A stretch of 64,000 nt of DNA from Dermatemys mawii (Eukaryota > Chordata > Testudines > Dermatemydidae): assembly GCA_007922305.1 (NCBI GenBank), contig ML677335.1, positions 19,316,246 through 19,380,245 of the forward strand, given 5' to 3'. Of the stretch, positions 25,329 to 37,228 are shown piece after piece (position 1 is the first letter of the stretch; the number at the start of each line of letters is the position of its first letter). A program made the position numbers and the translations under genes. The notes below the pieces were generated by a model. The model was given only the letters and a program-made list of their open reading frames with translations. It did not search any database and was not told where the DNA came from.

Positions 25329-25538
25329 TACTAGTGTCTGAGGTGATGGAGAGAAGGGAACTAGAACATATATGAACATGGGGAGATACAGCAAAGAGAC
25401 AGGATCAGTATGAAGTGAACCGTTGGACAGCCCTCACAAGCAAAGTGGTATAGTGAAATAATCCTTTGCACAGGATTAAAACATTTTTTTCTAGTTATTT
25501 CAAAGAATAAATCCCTTTCTTCCATGAGTCTTGCCTGC

Positions 25539-26270
25539 TGTGACAGGTCAAGGACTCACCCCTGCAGGGCTTCCTGCCGGTCATCCAGGGAATCAGCTCT
25601 TCTGGCCCCCGGAGCACCCCCTGCAGGTTGATGTCCCACCTGTGTCTGGCCCAGGGTCCTTCCCCCACCCTGGGGCCCCCCCAGCAGGGGTGCTGCCCCC
25701 CGCCCACAGTAAACCCCACTCAGTAGGTCTCCCACTATGGGGAACCCCCACCCCCTAATCCCACCTTGCCTCAGCCGATGGGCTACTGCCAGTCACCATA
25801 CAGCCCCCACTCCTTGGGGCAGATTGCAGTGTCATAACCAGTCATCACAGGCAAGGGGGTGGGGGGTTAGACCTGCTGCCTTCATCTAATCCCAGTACCT
25901 TACTTCAGCCTTTGTGTCAGGCTTGCAGCCTGGGAGGATGCCAGGCCTGAGCTTCCCCGCGCTCAGCCTATCCTCTCCCCAGTACTGCCCCAGCCTGGGT
26001 ACCTTCCTCAGCTTTCTAGGCAGCCAGATCCTCCTCCCTCCAGGTAGCTAGAGAGAGTGTCTGTCTTCTTCTAGCCCACTACTCTCTTATAAGGGCTAGC
26101 TGGGCCCTGATTACCCTGGCTACAGCTGTGGCTGCCTTCCCTATCAGCCCAGCTGTTATCAATGCCCTTCCCAGCTACAACCCTCTGCTGGGCTGCTTTT
26201 CTCTAGCAGCAGCCCTCCGCAGAGCTGTTTTAACCCCTTCAGGGTTGGAGCAGGAAGCCACCCCGCTACA
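25539..26270. mobile_element. Solo LTR of a retroelement
   Basis: A 732-bp GC-rich block starts TGTGACAGG and ends CCGCTACA, so it has the TG...CA ends of an LTR. It is flanked by CCTGC (25534-25538) and CCTGT (26271-26275), a 5-bp target duplication with one change. No gag, pol or env frame is next to it. Orientation is not established. The sharp GC change against flanking AT-rich DNA agrees with insertion. Confidence 0.65.
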
Positions 26271-26275
26271 CCTGT

Positions 26276-27700
26276 ATACATAAGGCTATAGCTAAACTGC
26301 AAAAGCTAGGTTCAATTAGCTGCTAACTGGATATTTGATCTAATAAAAGGGCTAAGAAAAAAAATCCACTGCAGTTATTTTACTTTTTGCAAGTTTATGC
26401 TGCATTTTACATTCCCAAGGACAACTTTTGTCTTTCAGAATATTTTGTCTTAAATAGGGACATCTGAAATCTCAGGTTGAAAATGATGCAATCCTTCTGT
26501 AGTACAACAGAATTTTTAGAACATATAGATTTTCTTTACATGCTAATAGTTTGTAAAGGCAGGTAAGTGAGATCTCCTGGAAAAAAATGTGCACGGGTGA
26601 GGAGGGAAGACAAAACAGCAGCAGCTATGCATTTACTAGCACAGCTAAAATATGAGTTCATAAATATACAAAACTTTGTAATGAATCTTTACTACATCAA
26701 TATGGAATAAAATTTTGTGCTGCTGCATTTTTTCTTACAGCATGGCATGGTTTAGAATTGAAGCTGATGTTGACTCAGCCTACTGTTCAATAAAGTTTCC
26801 ATATTACTCTCTTAACTAAGTGCAGTTTGATCCTATTCCTTAAAAAAATAAATGTGTGGCATGACAAGACATGGTTCATCAGTGAACATTTTTTCTTTTT
26901 CTAATATAATATTGAAAGAAATATTTTTCTTAGTAATGATAATGGCTCCCCTTCCAAGCATTAGTTAATGAATACAGAGGGTGACACCTCTCTGCTGCAT
27001 GTTTAAGTTGCACAGATATTGTACTAAAATGATGGGTACTGTTGAATAATGAAGAAAAAAGTGGGTGCCAATATTTCATATAATAAATTTTAGAAGCAAT
27101 ACACCTACTACAACTTTTTGACCCAATACAAATTTCCTGTTTTCCCAGTCCCTTTGCCCTTGACAGCTTCTTTCATGCACATTAGGTTCAGAAAGTTTCA
27201 CTATTCATTTGCTTCAGTATGATTCATTTGTCGTTACCACAGGTTTATGTTCTGTAGTGTGGTAGGGAATCCTTATTGTACTGTTCTATTTAACCTAAAC
27301 TCCATCCCTGCTTAATTACCTTGTATACCTATTTCTTTCATTCAGGCTTCTGTGTCCTCCCTATTTTAATTTAGGAGAATATACCCCTATGATGTAGCAT
27401 AAAAACTGAAGATAGAGTGTATAAAGAAGAAAACAAATTTAAGGCAAGAAATGATGAAAGAATGACTAGGGAAGATCGAAATGAACTAATTTATAACAAA
27501 AATGAATGGACTAAGGGCAGGTAAATTGAAACAAGAGCATCCCTCCTCTGCAATTTTTATTGTATTTAATCTTCTATTCCCCTTTTCTAATATACCTACA
27601 CTTCTGTAAGGTGTTAGACTTGTTACCACACAACATTTTGATTTAGAAAATAAAATGAGATAAAATTAACATGGCACACATTAAATGGATTAAAAACATA
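26276..27700. other. Intergenic, no gene recognised
   Basis: AT-rich sequence with no coding signal and no repeat that I can name. Confidence 0.5.
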
Positions 27701-27704
27701 CTGA

Positions 27705-28125
27705 TAGGTCTCAATGTTTCATGCTGAGTCAGACCAATGTCTTCCAGCAGTTGCCAATGCCAGATGCTTCAGAAGGAATGAACAAAACAGGGCAATTACT
27801 GAGTGATCTATCCCTGTTGTGCAGTCAAAGGTTTACAGATATCAGAGTATGAGACTGCACCCCTGATCATCTTCGCTAACAGCCATTAATGGACCTATTC
27901 TCCATACACCATTCTAATTATTTTTTTTAACTCAGTTATGCTTTTGGCCTTCACAACATCCCCTGGCAACGAGTTCCACAGGTGACTATATGTTGTATGA
28001 AGTACTTCCTTCTGTTTGTTATAAACCTGATGCCTATTAATTTCATTGGGTGACCCCTGTTTCTTGTCATATGTGAAGAAGTAAATAATGCTTCCTTATT
28101 CACTTTCTCCACACCACTCTGGAAT
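27705..28125 (-). repeat. CR1 3' region, minus strand
   Basis: CTGAGTCAGACCAATG, GGCAACGAGTTCCACAGGTG, AAGTACTTCCTTCTGTTTGT and CACTTTCTCCACACCACTC are the reverse complement of the CR1 3' region ('GAGTGGAGAAAGTGAATAAG ... TGGAACTC'). Confidence 0.85.
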
Positions 28126-28129
28126 GCAT

Positions 28130-28680
28130 AAATAGGGAAATCTCAAGTAGGAGGAGAGAGGTTATTTCACCTCCATATTTGGCATTGGTGCAACTGCTGC
28201 TGGAATTTTATGTCCAGTTCTGGTGTTCACAATTCAAGCAAGATATTTATAAACTGGAGACAGATCAGAGAAGAGCCACGAGAAAGATTAAAGTCTTAGA
28301 AAACATACCTTATAGCGATACATGCAAAAATCTCAATATATTTAATTTAACAAAGAGAAGGTTAAAAGGTAACTCGGTTATAGTCTGTAAAAATATACAT
28401 GGGAAATAAATATTTAATAGTGGGCTCTTCAACCTAGTAGAGAAAGGTATAATAATCCAATGCTTGGACACTGAAGCTAGACAAATTCACACTGGTAGTA
28501 ACAAAGTAACTCACCATGGCTGGATTGTGTATTGCTGACAATTTTTAAATCAAGATTGGATGTTTTTTCTAAAAGATATGCTCTGGGAATTATTTGGGGA
28601 AGTTCTAGGCTGTGTTATACAGGAGGGCAGACCAAATGATCACATGTCCCTCCGGGCTTTGGAATCTACTAATCTTCCAT
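28130..28680 (+). repeat. CR1 3' region, plus strand
   Basis: GTCCAGTTCTGGTGTTCACA, GACAGATCAGAGAAGAGCCA, GACCAAATGATCACATGTCC and CTCCGGGCTTTGGAATCTAC follow the CR1 3' half in forward orientation. It abuts the minus-strand CR1 piece, giving a 5'-to-5' pair. Confidence 0.85.
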
Positions 28681-29046
28681 ATAATAATGTTAATCTGTTA
28701 TATAACCAATATATTTAGAGCTACAGTAGACCTGATTTTAGTCCACATCCACTTTATAGCTTCATAATTCTATTGGGATAGATCCTCAAGTAGTGTAAAT
28801 TGGCAGAGCTTCATGGACTTCAATATTGTTGTGCCAATGTACATCATGAGGATCTGGTTCATTGACATCAAAGGCTTTACTTCTGATTTATTATAGTGTG
28901 AGATGCGAATCAAACCCTCAATCATAAAATTTTAATTTTCAAATTTAAACAGTCTATTCACACATACTATACAGTAAAATAAGCTAGGCAAGTATAGAAC
29001 TTTTTGAAAAGTCGACAACATTTTCTGTGCATTTAGTAATTCACTG
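28681..29046. other. Region beyond the PCDH15 3' end
   Basis: AT-rich. A worn palindromic repeat (TAGATCCTCAAGTAGTG ... CATCATGAGGATCTGG) spans about 28.78-28.86 kb. Confidence 0.45.
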
Positions 29047-29052
29047 TTTATT
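29047..29052 (-). promoter_or_regulatory. PCDH15: Candidate poly(A) signal after the last PCDH15 exon
   Basis: TTTATT on the plus strand is AATAAA on the minus strand, about 250 nt past the TGA. A GT-rich stretch (TGTTGTCG) follows about 30 nt downstream. Another AATAAA at 29263-29268 lies only about 35 nt after the stop. Either could end the transcript. Confidence 0.35.
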
Positions 29053-29301
29053 AAACAATAAATCAAGATCCAACAAAAAAGATAATTTTTAACTGAGTAT
29101 TGTTTAGTGAACTGAGAGCCTTTCAAAAGTGTAGTTGGGAAGAACAATTAATTGATTCAAATATGAGTGCAAAGTCTCTCTAAAGCATGTCGTTCAAAGT
29201 GTACAATTTATGTGCACAATACAAATTCCATACATTTTCCTCAGTGACATTAAAAAGCATAGTTTATTATAAACTGAAGTAAAAATTAAAATAAAAAAAA
29301 G

Positions 29302-29853
29302 TCACAGTTTTGTCATTGGTATGTGAAGGTTATTCCAAGGGCCCATCCAGAGCTCCTCTTCCTCTGAGTGTGTGTGATCGCTGTGTGATTCCAAGGGCTC
29401 TCTGACATCCTCATTATCAACAACAGACTCTTGATCTTCTGTGCTTTTCATTTTGTGGCCCCCAGACTTTGTTGCTATGTTGTCAGCCCCTCTAGCAGTG
29501 GAGGCAAATGAGACACTAGACGGTCTTGTGTTCAGTTTGTCACTAGAAGATGGCCCCTTTGACAATGTGTTCAATGGGACATTCTCCTCATGTGTCACTG
29601 CTAGCTTGTCCAATTTCTTGAAGTGTTTCCCCAGTCTAACAGGGGATGCGACTTTTAAATTATTGGAGAGACAAATGCGACGGGTTCTCACAACTGACCC
29701 ATTCTGCGCAATATAGATATTGCCATTTACATTGTTTTGAATATTGGGGTTGTTAAGACGATTCCTCTGGCATTCTGGAGCACTGTCTTCTCCAGTTGAG
29801 CTGGTCTCATATTCTGGATCAACTACTAACTTGATCCTTTTCTTTCTGGCCCA
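29302..29853 (-). CDS. PCDH15: PCDH15 3'-most terminal coding exon (CD3-like by gene order)
   Basis: This exon codes for 183 residues. It starts WARKKRIKLVVDPEYETSST, then GEDSAPECQRNRL, NIYIAQNGSVVRTRR, KVASPVRLGKHFKKLDKLAV, THEENVPLNTLSKG, an acidic SEEEELWMGPW segment and the C-terminus IPMTKL. These blocks match a mammalian PCDH15 tail strongly. The acceptor is TTGTCAAACAG|TGG, in phase 0 with the 136-nt exon; the stop is TGA. MTKL fits a class I PDZ ligand. Whether mammalian usage calls this CD2 or CD3 I cannot settle here; order and length favour CD3. It is the last PCDH15 coding exon in the window. Confidence 0.93.
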   Translation of the reverse strand, partial: WARKKRIKLVVDPEYETSSTGEDSAPECQRNRLNNPNIQNNVNGNIYIAQNGSVVRTRRICLSNNLKVASPVRLGKHFKKLDKLAVTHEENVPLNTLSKGPSSSDKLNTRPSSVSFASTARGADNIATKSGGHKMKSTEDQESVVDNEDVREPLESHSDHTHSEEEELWMGPWNNLHIPMTKL

Positions 29854-30229
29854 CTGTTTGACAACAAAAGAGAGTTTATTAAATCACAACATAATTTCTT
29901 ACATTTTTTCAGCTTTTATATTCTACCTAGTGTTTCAAATACCTAATCTATTTTATTAAGTTATTTTGTAACTTTTCATTTTAATTTGTACATCGATCAT
30001 TTCCATTTAACTGTGCTATTACTGTTGAATGCTGCAACATTGAACAACTTCCCTTACTCACTGGATGTAAAAGTACTGAGAAATCTGCATACCTGCTGTT
30101 AAACAACATTTCAGGTAGATACCAGGCAAAGGCAGAAAAATCTGACATATTTCTGAGAGAGCTTCCAAGATTAGAAAACCATTTTAATGTTTTTGCTAAA
30201 TTCACATCCAGCTGTCATCAGAGAGTCTG

Positions 30230-31100
30230 TGTGCCCATGAAAATAAGGTGATTCTCTGGAGACTTTGTGGCTTGACTGCAGCGCACCTTAAGTAGGAGGT
30301 TGAGGGAGGGGAATAGCGAAAGGGGGAAGGTGTTATCTGGCTTGCTAGGTAAAGGGGTATACCTTTTTAAGAGGTAGAGAACCATGCTGGGTTAGTCTGG
30401 GGACACCAATTCATCCCTCAAGGTGACATGACTGGAAGGGAGGAGAGAGTATAAAGGGATAAGATGGGCAGGAAAAGCCCAAACCAAGCGAGCAGCACCC
30501 TTGGAAGTGGTGAGATACCAGGTTTAGTCAGGATCCACTGGGGGCACTGTGCTAGCCACTGCTTTCTCCAGAGGACTGGGAAGGAATTTTCCCCTCACTG
30601 CCAGATTGGCCAAGGCAGAGTGTGTGTAGGGGTGGGGTTTTTTTTTTGGCATCCTCACAATGGGTTTAGGGGGGTATGGTTGGGGTGAGCATGAAATGGA
30701 AGTTAGGCTATGATGTTGCAACTTATTATGTAAGTGTGGGGTGGTTACCTCATAGGAAACGGATACAGTGGTCAGATAAATCTATTGGTAAAGGATTTAA
30801 AGAAAGTGTTTGTTAAAGGAATGGAAATGAGGAGAGATTCAGGGTGCCCATGAATGGCATGGCAGAGAGCCTCCTTTATAGACAACCCTAATCCTCATTC
30901 AAGGATGGGGGTAGATATTAAGGTACCAACAGTGGATTGGTTGGGGAGCAGAATGGAAAAAGGGAGAGGGCTGACAGAAGCCCCTCCAAATAAATATTGC
31001 AATGATCAAGGATTTACCTGCACTGGACACTTATCTGCTGGGTACTCTCAGACAGTTAATAATAAAGTTGCAGCCTAATTAAACCACATCCAGTGTCTCC
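30230..31100. repeat. Unnamed dispersed repeat in the last PCDH15 intron
   Basis: The stretch GGGGGCACTGTGCTAGCCAC followed by GGGAAGGAATTTTCCCCTCA and CCAGATTGGCCAAGGCAGAG has a close counterpart at 37.91-38.0 kb. A purine-rich GC-balanced body and an AATAAAGTTGCAGCC end (about 31.06 kb) suggest a retroelement piece; the class is not known to me. Confidence 0.5.
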
Positions 31101-33889
31101 TGTCCTCCTTCCGATATGGCTGAACAATAGAGATTTTTCCCTTCCAGAAACTTGCTTAACAAATGTGTTGTGCAAATCATGTTATAGGTAAACCAAAATT
31201 ATATTTTGACAAAGCAACAATTTGTCAGTTGGTCATACACAGGAATATAAAACACAACATGATACACTTTATAATAGAAATTGGAATTTATTCATGTAAA
31301 ACTCTGCAGAAATGGTTGTTCTCGGTAACTGCTACTGCTAAGTGGTAAATACTCTGAAAATCACTGGAAGTTTTCTTCGAGAATGTAAATATACTGAATA
31401 CTACACTGTAATGTCAGCTTAGGGATAGCATTTGACATTTCTATTTTACAATAAGAAACAACAGTGGCATTTCAGGAACAAAACTGTCTTAATTTCTCAG
31501 GCAAAGATAAAGTGTTGACAGGATTGATTAGAAAAAAATGCCACATTATTCCTTTCCATAGGACTTGATGCACCAGTCCATTACACTGATACAAAACTGG
31601 AGTAACTCCACCAAAATCAACAGAATTACACTGCTGTAAAAATGAAGTACACAGTAGGTACATCAGGCCTACAGATTTTACACTACATGCAATATTTTCC
31701 ATTATGGTCACACAAGCTGAATTTTAGAGTTGTGACTTTGTTTTGATTGTGGTTTACATAAACCTCTTCACATTATTTTAATTTATACCATGAATCTCAT
31801 TAGAAAGCTGCTTCCTTAATATAAAATGAACCCAGCTATTGTCGCTCTTGAACTAATAGTGAAAGCTCCATGTTTATTCACAGAATTCTACTGTTAGGAT
31901 ACTGGAGCGGACTTCTACAGCACACTCATGCATGCGCACACACACACACTCCAGAGGAAAGGAGATTTTTAAAAAACAGCAAATCATGCAGTGTACAAAT
32001 AGATGGTACTTAACATGCTTTTGAAAAACTAAACTTTGCACAAATTACTTACAGGGCTCTCTTCTACCTTTTTATCCTTACACATATGTATCATTTTTTT
32101 AATACTGGTATGTATATTTTGGTCAGTGGGAAAATTGACTAGTTTCAGGAAAAGATCTACAATATATGTGCAGCTACAACTTGGGGATCAAGAACTGAGT
32201 AAGAGGAAAGGGATAACTGATTCTATATTCATTGAACATTACAAATATAGGGACACGAGCTTCCTCCTCTTACAGTCAATGGCAACAGTGTCAGTTTTCA
32301 TGGTAACTGTGCAGCATACACAGTAGTGAGCAATAGAGATACATCATCTGTTGGAACATACTGTTAGGAAAGTTGTTTCGTAGGCATAAGATAATTGTCA
32401 CAGCACAGTCTGTTCATGCTCTGGGGCATATTTTGTTGCCTACAAGGATACTAGTCTTTATACCTTTTGCTACTGGTTCCACAGTGCCCTGGCACACTTG
32501 AGTGATGGTACAAAGAAAACATTTTCAAATTCCTCTTAAAAAAGTAAAAATATTTTGCAAAAAAAGGACATATGTAAAGACAATGAGCTTGCAACAGCTG
32601 CAGGAGAGTCATTAAAACTTGAGTCAAAGGAATATGGGAGTCACATATTCTTAAGGAGATGTTCAATAATGCAGATCCTAGTTTTTCTCACATTTTTTCC
32701 CCACTCACAGAGGTCTGCACCTGTCAGACATGGGGAATCACAGAAGAATGGAAAAAATAGGGGTACAATACTGACTCCATTGAAATTAAGGATAAATTTC
32801 TATTGACTTCAGTGGAGTCAGGATTTCACCCTATAAATACAAAAATGTTGCAGAACAGTAGCTCTTTAGCACAAGCATTCCCATATATATCCTCTATTTG
32901 AAAGAATGGGCCATTGCCCACTCAAAAATTCAGTCAGTGGCAATTTCCATATTGCCAAATATAGCAGCTACTGCAAGAAATAGCTTTATTTCACACAACT
33001 AGTAAAACACAAGTCTGACTGTTAATTTATCAGCCTACTAGCTTTGTAGCTCACAATCCAGGTACTGGAGCAAGAGAGGTGATTCATCTTTGGTTCTATA
33101 AACTAACATTAATTTAGCTGGGAACAGATTGTGAGCTTTTTTATATTGAAATTAACCTCCTACATAATCCACTGTTTGAGAATAAGCTGTGCAGTCTTTT
33201 GTACAATAAGATAAAAGGAAGGGCCAACAGATTGGATGTGTATACACATTTTTAACATTCAATGTATTGGCTGCATGAATTAGAGCTCTGTGAGGCACAG
33301 CATCATGCAGCAATAATTAAATATATGAAACAAATGCAATTTGAGTTTTTAAACTCAAGTCCTTTCTTCACAATCATGCCAACTCTGAATGGAACTGAAA
33401 TTGTAAAGCTCTAAAACTGTCATTTCTACACTGAACAGCATCAGATACTCCAGGTCATTGAATTTTAGAGAGCAAGTCCAAAAGTACAGACACAAGGTAA
33501 ACTGGACTTTTCTTGAACTACCTGAAATAAAAAATGTGGATGTTGACAAAATACAATCATTAGCCAAAATAATAACAATGTTGGTCTCTGTAGAAATTGT
33601 TCAAGTAGTACTTCACATCACTCATATTGTTACAATGATTAAAGACACTTAGCAGTTAGTAACTGAAACCTGTGAGTGCAACTGTCATAACTGCACGTTA
33701 AAAATGTCCATTTTATAGGTGACTTTGGGGGAAAACACAACTTTTTTGTGAATTTCTACATCTTGTTTATCTGATTCAATTTTAAATGTGCTGTCTGAAT
33801 TATTAGATATCCTCTACCCCTCAAAGTTTTGCCATGTTGAGACACAGGATGATCTAGAATCTACAGGAATGAGCACAGAGGTTAGGGAT

Positions 33890-34085
33890 TCTAATCCTGA
33901 CTCTACCACTGATGTCCGAGACTGCACAGAGTAAGCCACTTTTCCTCTGAGTCAGTTTTCCCATCTGTAAAATGGAGATGATAATAGCTACATTCAAGGG
34001 ATTATTATGAAGATTAGTAAACATTTATACAGAATTGAACATGTAGTGAAGTGCTATATGAGTATCAAATGTTGATTATTGATAC
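33890..34085 (+). repeat. MIR SINE
   Basis: CTGAGTCAGTTTTCCCATCT, then GTAAAATGGAGATGATAATA, GGGATTATTATGAAGATTAG and GTGAAGTGCTATATGAGTAT is a well-preserved MIR in forward orientation. Confidence 0.88.
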
Positions 34086-34588
34086 TATACTTTCTATTCC
34101 TCATTGTGGCAGCTGCCTGAATGTAAATTATATTACAATATGAATTGCCTACTATATGCAGAAGTTTTTGACAAGCAAGCCATTACTGCAAATGTAATAT
34201 GCAATAATACTTTGCACCATGACTTGCACAGTGCAAAAAGGGTAAATTAAAGGACTACTAATAAAATGCCTTTTTCTTATAGGGTTACAGTTTACACAGG
34301 GGGAAAAAGTGCATCCCTTCCTGTTAGTACTTTTTAAATTAAAATTCTATCAATGTATACACACTTAGAATTACATTTAAGTATTTTCACTTGAGAAATG
34401 ATATCTGCATAGCTTTTTATATTACTAATATTAACAAGATGGACATCAGTGTAATTGAAGTATCTAGACAGGATGATATTTTGTCATTTTGTTTCTAATG
34501 CTTTAATCAAATCAGTAGTGTTCATGCAGAGAGCACAGCAAACAAGACCATTCCTTACTGCAAAATGTACACCTACTGTTCTCTCTTT

Positions 34589-36331
34589 TTAAAAGGATGT
34601 GGAGTCAGCAGCAGTCTCTGACTCTGATGCAGCAGTGTCAGGAGTCTCATCTGACTGAAGTTCGCTGTGTGTTGAGGAAATCTTTTTTCTTAGATTGATT
34701 CTTTTCATATTGGAATCAGAACTTGGAAAATCTGATTCTTGGGAAGCATCCGTTTTAATAGAAAAAGTGGCACTCACTGAGCTCTTTGTCCCTCTGCTGC
34801 CTTTGGAAGTAACACTATTTTCACTTTCAAGGCTTTTTGATTCACTCCTACTGAGAGTTTCTTCCATATCCTTAGCATCTGTACCAATCTCTTCTGTGCT
34901 TTCAGACACGCTACTTCCAACACTAATATCTGATTTTCTTATCTTGCTCTGTTCACTGGAAGTTGTTTTTTGACTGATGGAAGATGTTTCAGATATAGTC
35001 CTATCCCTTATATTGTCACCTGCCTCATCAGGGCTTGTATCATCTTGCTCCAAATCTGATTTTTCATCTTCCTCTGATATCTCCTCTATTGTGTCTTCTA
35101 TTTCGCTGCCAACTGTGGACATTTTTTTCTTGTAGCTGGATCCAGAACTCTTTCCAGAACTCTTGCTTCTGTCACTTACTGATCCCTTACAGCTAACTTC
35201 GCTGTTAGAATTCATCACTTCTGACCTGTGACTGGAATCCCTTGTTCCTCCACTAGATTTACTTCCCTTACTTGACAAACTAGTTCTTTCACTAACTCTT
35301 CTGCTATTGGAATCACTATACTCAGATCTGCTGTAAGAACTCTGATTTGAGGATACCTTTGACTGGAGGTCATCTTCATCACTGTCAGAGCATTTATTCT
35401 GAGAACCAGAAACTTGAGAAAGGACACTTTTTGACTTTTCCTCATCTTCTTCCTCTTCAGAGTGCTCAGATATGTCATCTTCTGATTCATCCTGTTCATT
35501 ATCTGAATTGGATACAGAATGATTATCTTCTGAATCCCGTAAATCTCCCTCCTCTTCATCAGAGTCCACAGTACTTTCATTGGTTTCATCTTGGTCCAGT
35601 GTCACTTTCAAATAGTCTTTATCATCTGCCTGAGAGGCAGAGATACTACTCCTTGCTGATGATTCATCAACATCTGAAGCAGCAGATTTTCTTTTTTTCT
35701 TCTTATCATTGTCATCAGTCACATCACTAGCCTCTGGCTCACTTTCTGCTGTGATATTAATTGAAATGCCTGATTTTGTTTCATCTCTTTCAGATTCACT
35801 CACCCTCTGACTTTCAGAGTCTTCCCCTCCTTGTTCACTTGCAGATACTGAACTTCTGCTAACAGAGCTCTGAGATTTGCTATGCTTTTGAAATTTTTTG
35901 GAAGCACTAATGTGTTTTAGCACATGACTTAGTTTTCTGGTTGTTGAAGGTCTGTCATCTGCTGATTTCTGGAAATAATTTCCTTTGATAATCATGCTGT
36001 CTTCACTGTCCATTGGGCGAGCTGACATCAGCTTGGCATAATTGGAATCTTTGCTACTGCCTTTTACTTTCTGTAGAATCATTGGAAATATCTTTGCTTT
36101 CTTCCATGGAGAATGAGCAGACTCAGTTGTTCCATCTCGTTTGTGGGCTTTTACGGCTATTCGACTCAACTGCATCACTGCTTTTAGTTTTCTTTTCCCC
36201 TGGCTGGTCCTATGTTCTCTTCCAGAACCATCTCTTAGATCCACCCCACCACCTAAAATGCTACCTTCTATTTGATGCCCTGCTCTTTGGTTTATACCTC
36301 TGCCTGGAGGACCTTTGCCTTGACTCATCCC
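34589..36331 (-). CDS. PCDH15: PCDH15 long alternative terminal exon (CD2-like by gene order)
   Basis: An open frame of 580 codons plus a stop at 34589-34591, preceded by the acceptor CATAATTGCAG and in phase 0 with the 136-nt exon. The first 160 or so residues are strongly basic (MSQGKGPPGRG, KRKLKAVMQ, KKAKIF, TTRKLSHVLKH). The rest is dominated by Ser, Asp and Glu with many SDSDEDD-like CK2-type sites, one basic KKKKRKS cluster inside the acidic part, and a C-terminus ADSTSF that fits a class I PDZ ligand. I assign it to PCDH15 by strand, phase and position between firm exons. The CD2 label follows gene order (CD1, CD2, CD3) and is not certain. It looks longer than the mammalian CD2 tail as I remember it. 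Confidence 0.85.
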   Translation of the reverse strand, partial: GMSQGKGPPGRGINQRAGHQIEGSILGGGVDLRDGSGREHRTSQGKRKLKAVMQLSRIAVKAHKRDGTTESAHSPWKKAKIFPMILQKVKGSSKDSNYAKLMSARPMDSEDSMIIKGNYFQKSADDRPSTTRKLSHVLKHISASKKFQKHSKSQSSVSRSSVSASEQGGEDSESQRVSESERDETKSGISINITAESEPEASDVTDDNDKKKKRKSAASDVDESSARSSISASQADDKDYLKVTLDQDETNESTVDSDEEEGDLRDSEDNHSVSNSDNEQDESEDDISEHSEEEEDEEKSKSVLSQVSGSQNKCSDSDEDDLQSKVSSNQSSYSRSEYSDSNSRRVSERTSLSSKGSKSSGGTRDSSHRSEVMNSNSEVSCKGSVSDRSKSSGKSSGSSYKKKMSTVGSEIEDTIEEISEEDEKSDLEQDDTSPDEAGDNIRDRTISETSSISQKTTSSEQSKIRKSDISVGSSVSESTEEIGTDAKDMEETLSRSESKSLESENSVTSKGSRGTKSSVSATFSIKTDASQESDFPSSDSNMKRINLRKKISSTHSELQSDETPDTAASESETAADSTSF

Positions 36332-37228
36332 CTGCAATTATGAAAAAGGAACTTAATTACAATTTGAAAGATAGGTATTATGAAAACTTGCTATCCTAAA
36401 ATAGTTCAGCCGGAAGAGAATGAAGAGTTAATATCACCACGAAACATTTTTCCTGGAATCAAAACCAGCTTACCTGTTATCATATAGTTTTATTGCCAAA
36501 GTTTCTGGGACTCAAAGAAAAAGTTTAACTTCTAGATTGGGCAATTAGTTCCCAGCGATTTTACTCAGTTATGCAACAAAAGACTGGCTCAATCATTACA
36601 GCTTCTTTTCTAGTTAATAACATTTTTTCTATCTATAACATACTTTTTCTGAACATTAAATTTAAACATACAACTTCATATGATTTTTTTCTAGCATTTA
36701 CTGGGCATTTTCATTTATTTTCCTTACACTCCATTGCCAAGCATTATGATAAATTATTATAGTAACTATTGTGTTCATCTGCAGATAATCAGTTATAGCC
36801 AGTTATAGTCAGTATAACTAATGCAGATATAAGTAATATAATAAACCATTGTTTAGGAATATAATCATATATGAGGTTATATATTTTTCTTACTGGACAA
36901 GAAATCCATGATTTAATGGAAGATAGCTCTATGTAGATTAAAAGCAGCTTTGTAATTCTTAAAAAAGGAAAGGAGATGATGACATGAAAATCATGATCTT
37001 AAAACCTTCTATTTGGAAAAGCAATTTTCTTCTTGACATATCACCAATCATCACAATCGAAAATCTCAACCAGGTTTCATTGGATCCTTAATGCTCTGAA
37101 GAGTCTAAATTTGTTTAGCTAGTGTGTGCACAAAATAATGCACTAATTAATTATGCAAAGAAAACCCGGAAATGTTAAAAGATACTCCCTTATTACAAAA
37201 TGGAATCAATTTAATATATTACACTTAC
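36332..37228 (-). other. PCDH15: PCDH15 intron before the CD2-like terminal exon
   Basis: AT-rich, with no coding signal and no recognised repeat. Confidence 0.6.

Larger units (their letters stand above)
29854..34588 (-). other. PCDH15: CD2-like 3' UTR and last PCDH15 intron
   Basis: Just below 34589 lies the presumed CD2-like 3' UTR; ATTAAA on the minus strand at 34502-34507 is a weak poly(A) candidate. A MIR SINE sits at 33.89-34.08 kb. Palindromic ancient repeats lie at about 31.56-31.64 and 32.73-32.83 kb, and an unnamed repeat at 30.2-31.1 kb. No exon was recognised. Confidence 0.6.

Noticed and set aside
25500..26270. CpG island or promoter of an unseen gene
   Set aside because: TG...CA ends and a flanking duplication explain the GC-rich block as an LTR, and no exon follows.
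35215..35730. Open frames overlapping the CD2-like exon in other frames and on the plus strand
   Set aside because: They are shadows of the Ser/Asp/Glu-rich coding sequence (GAT/TCA repeats read out of frame) and show no domain.
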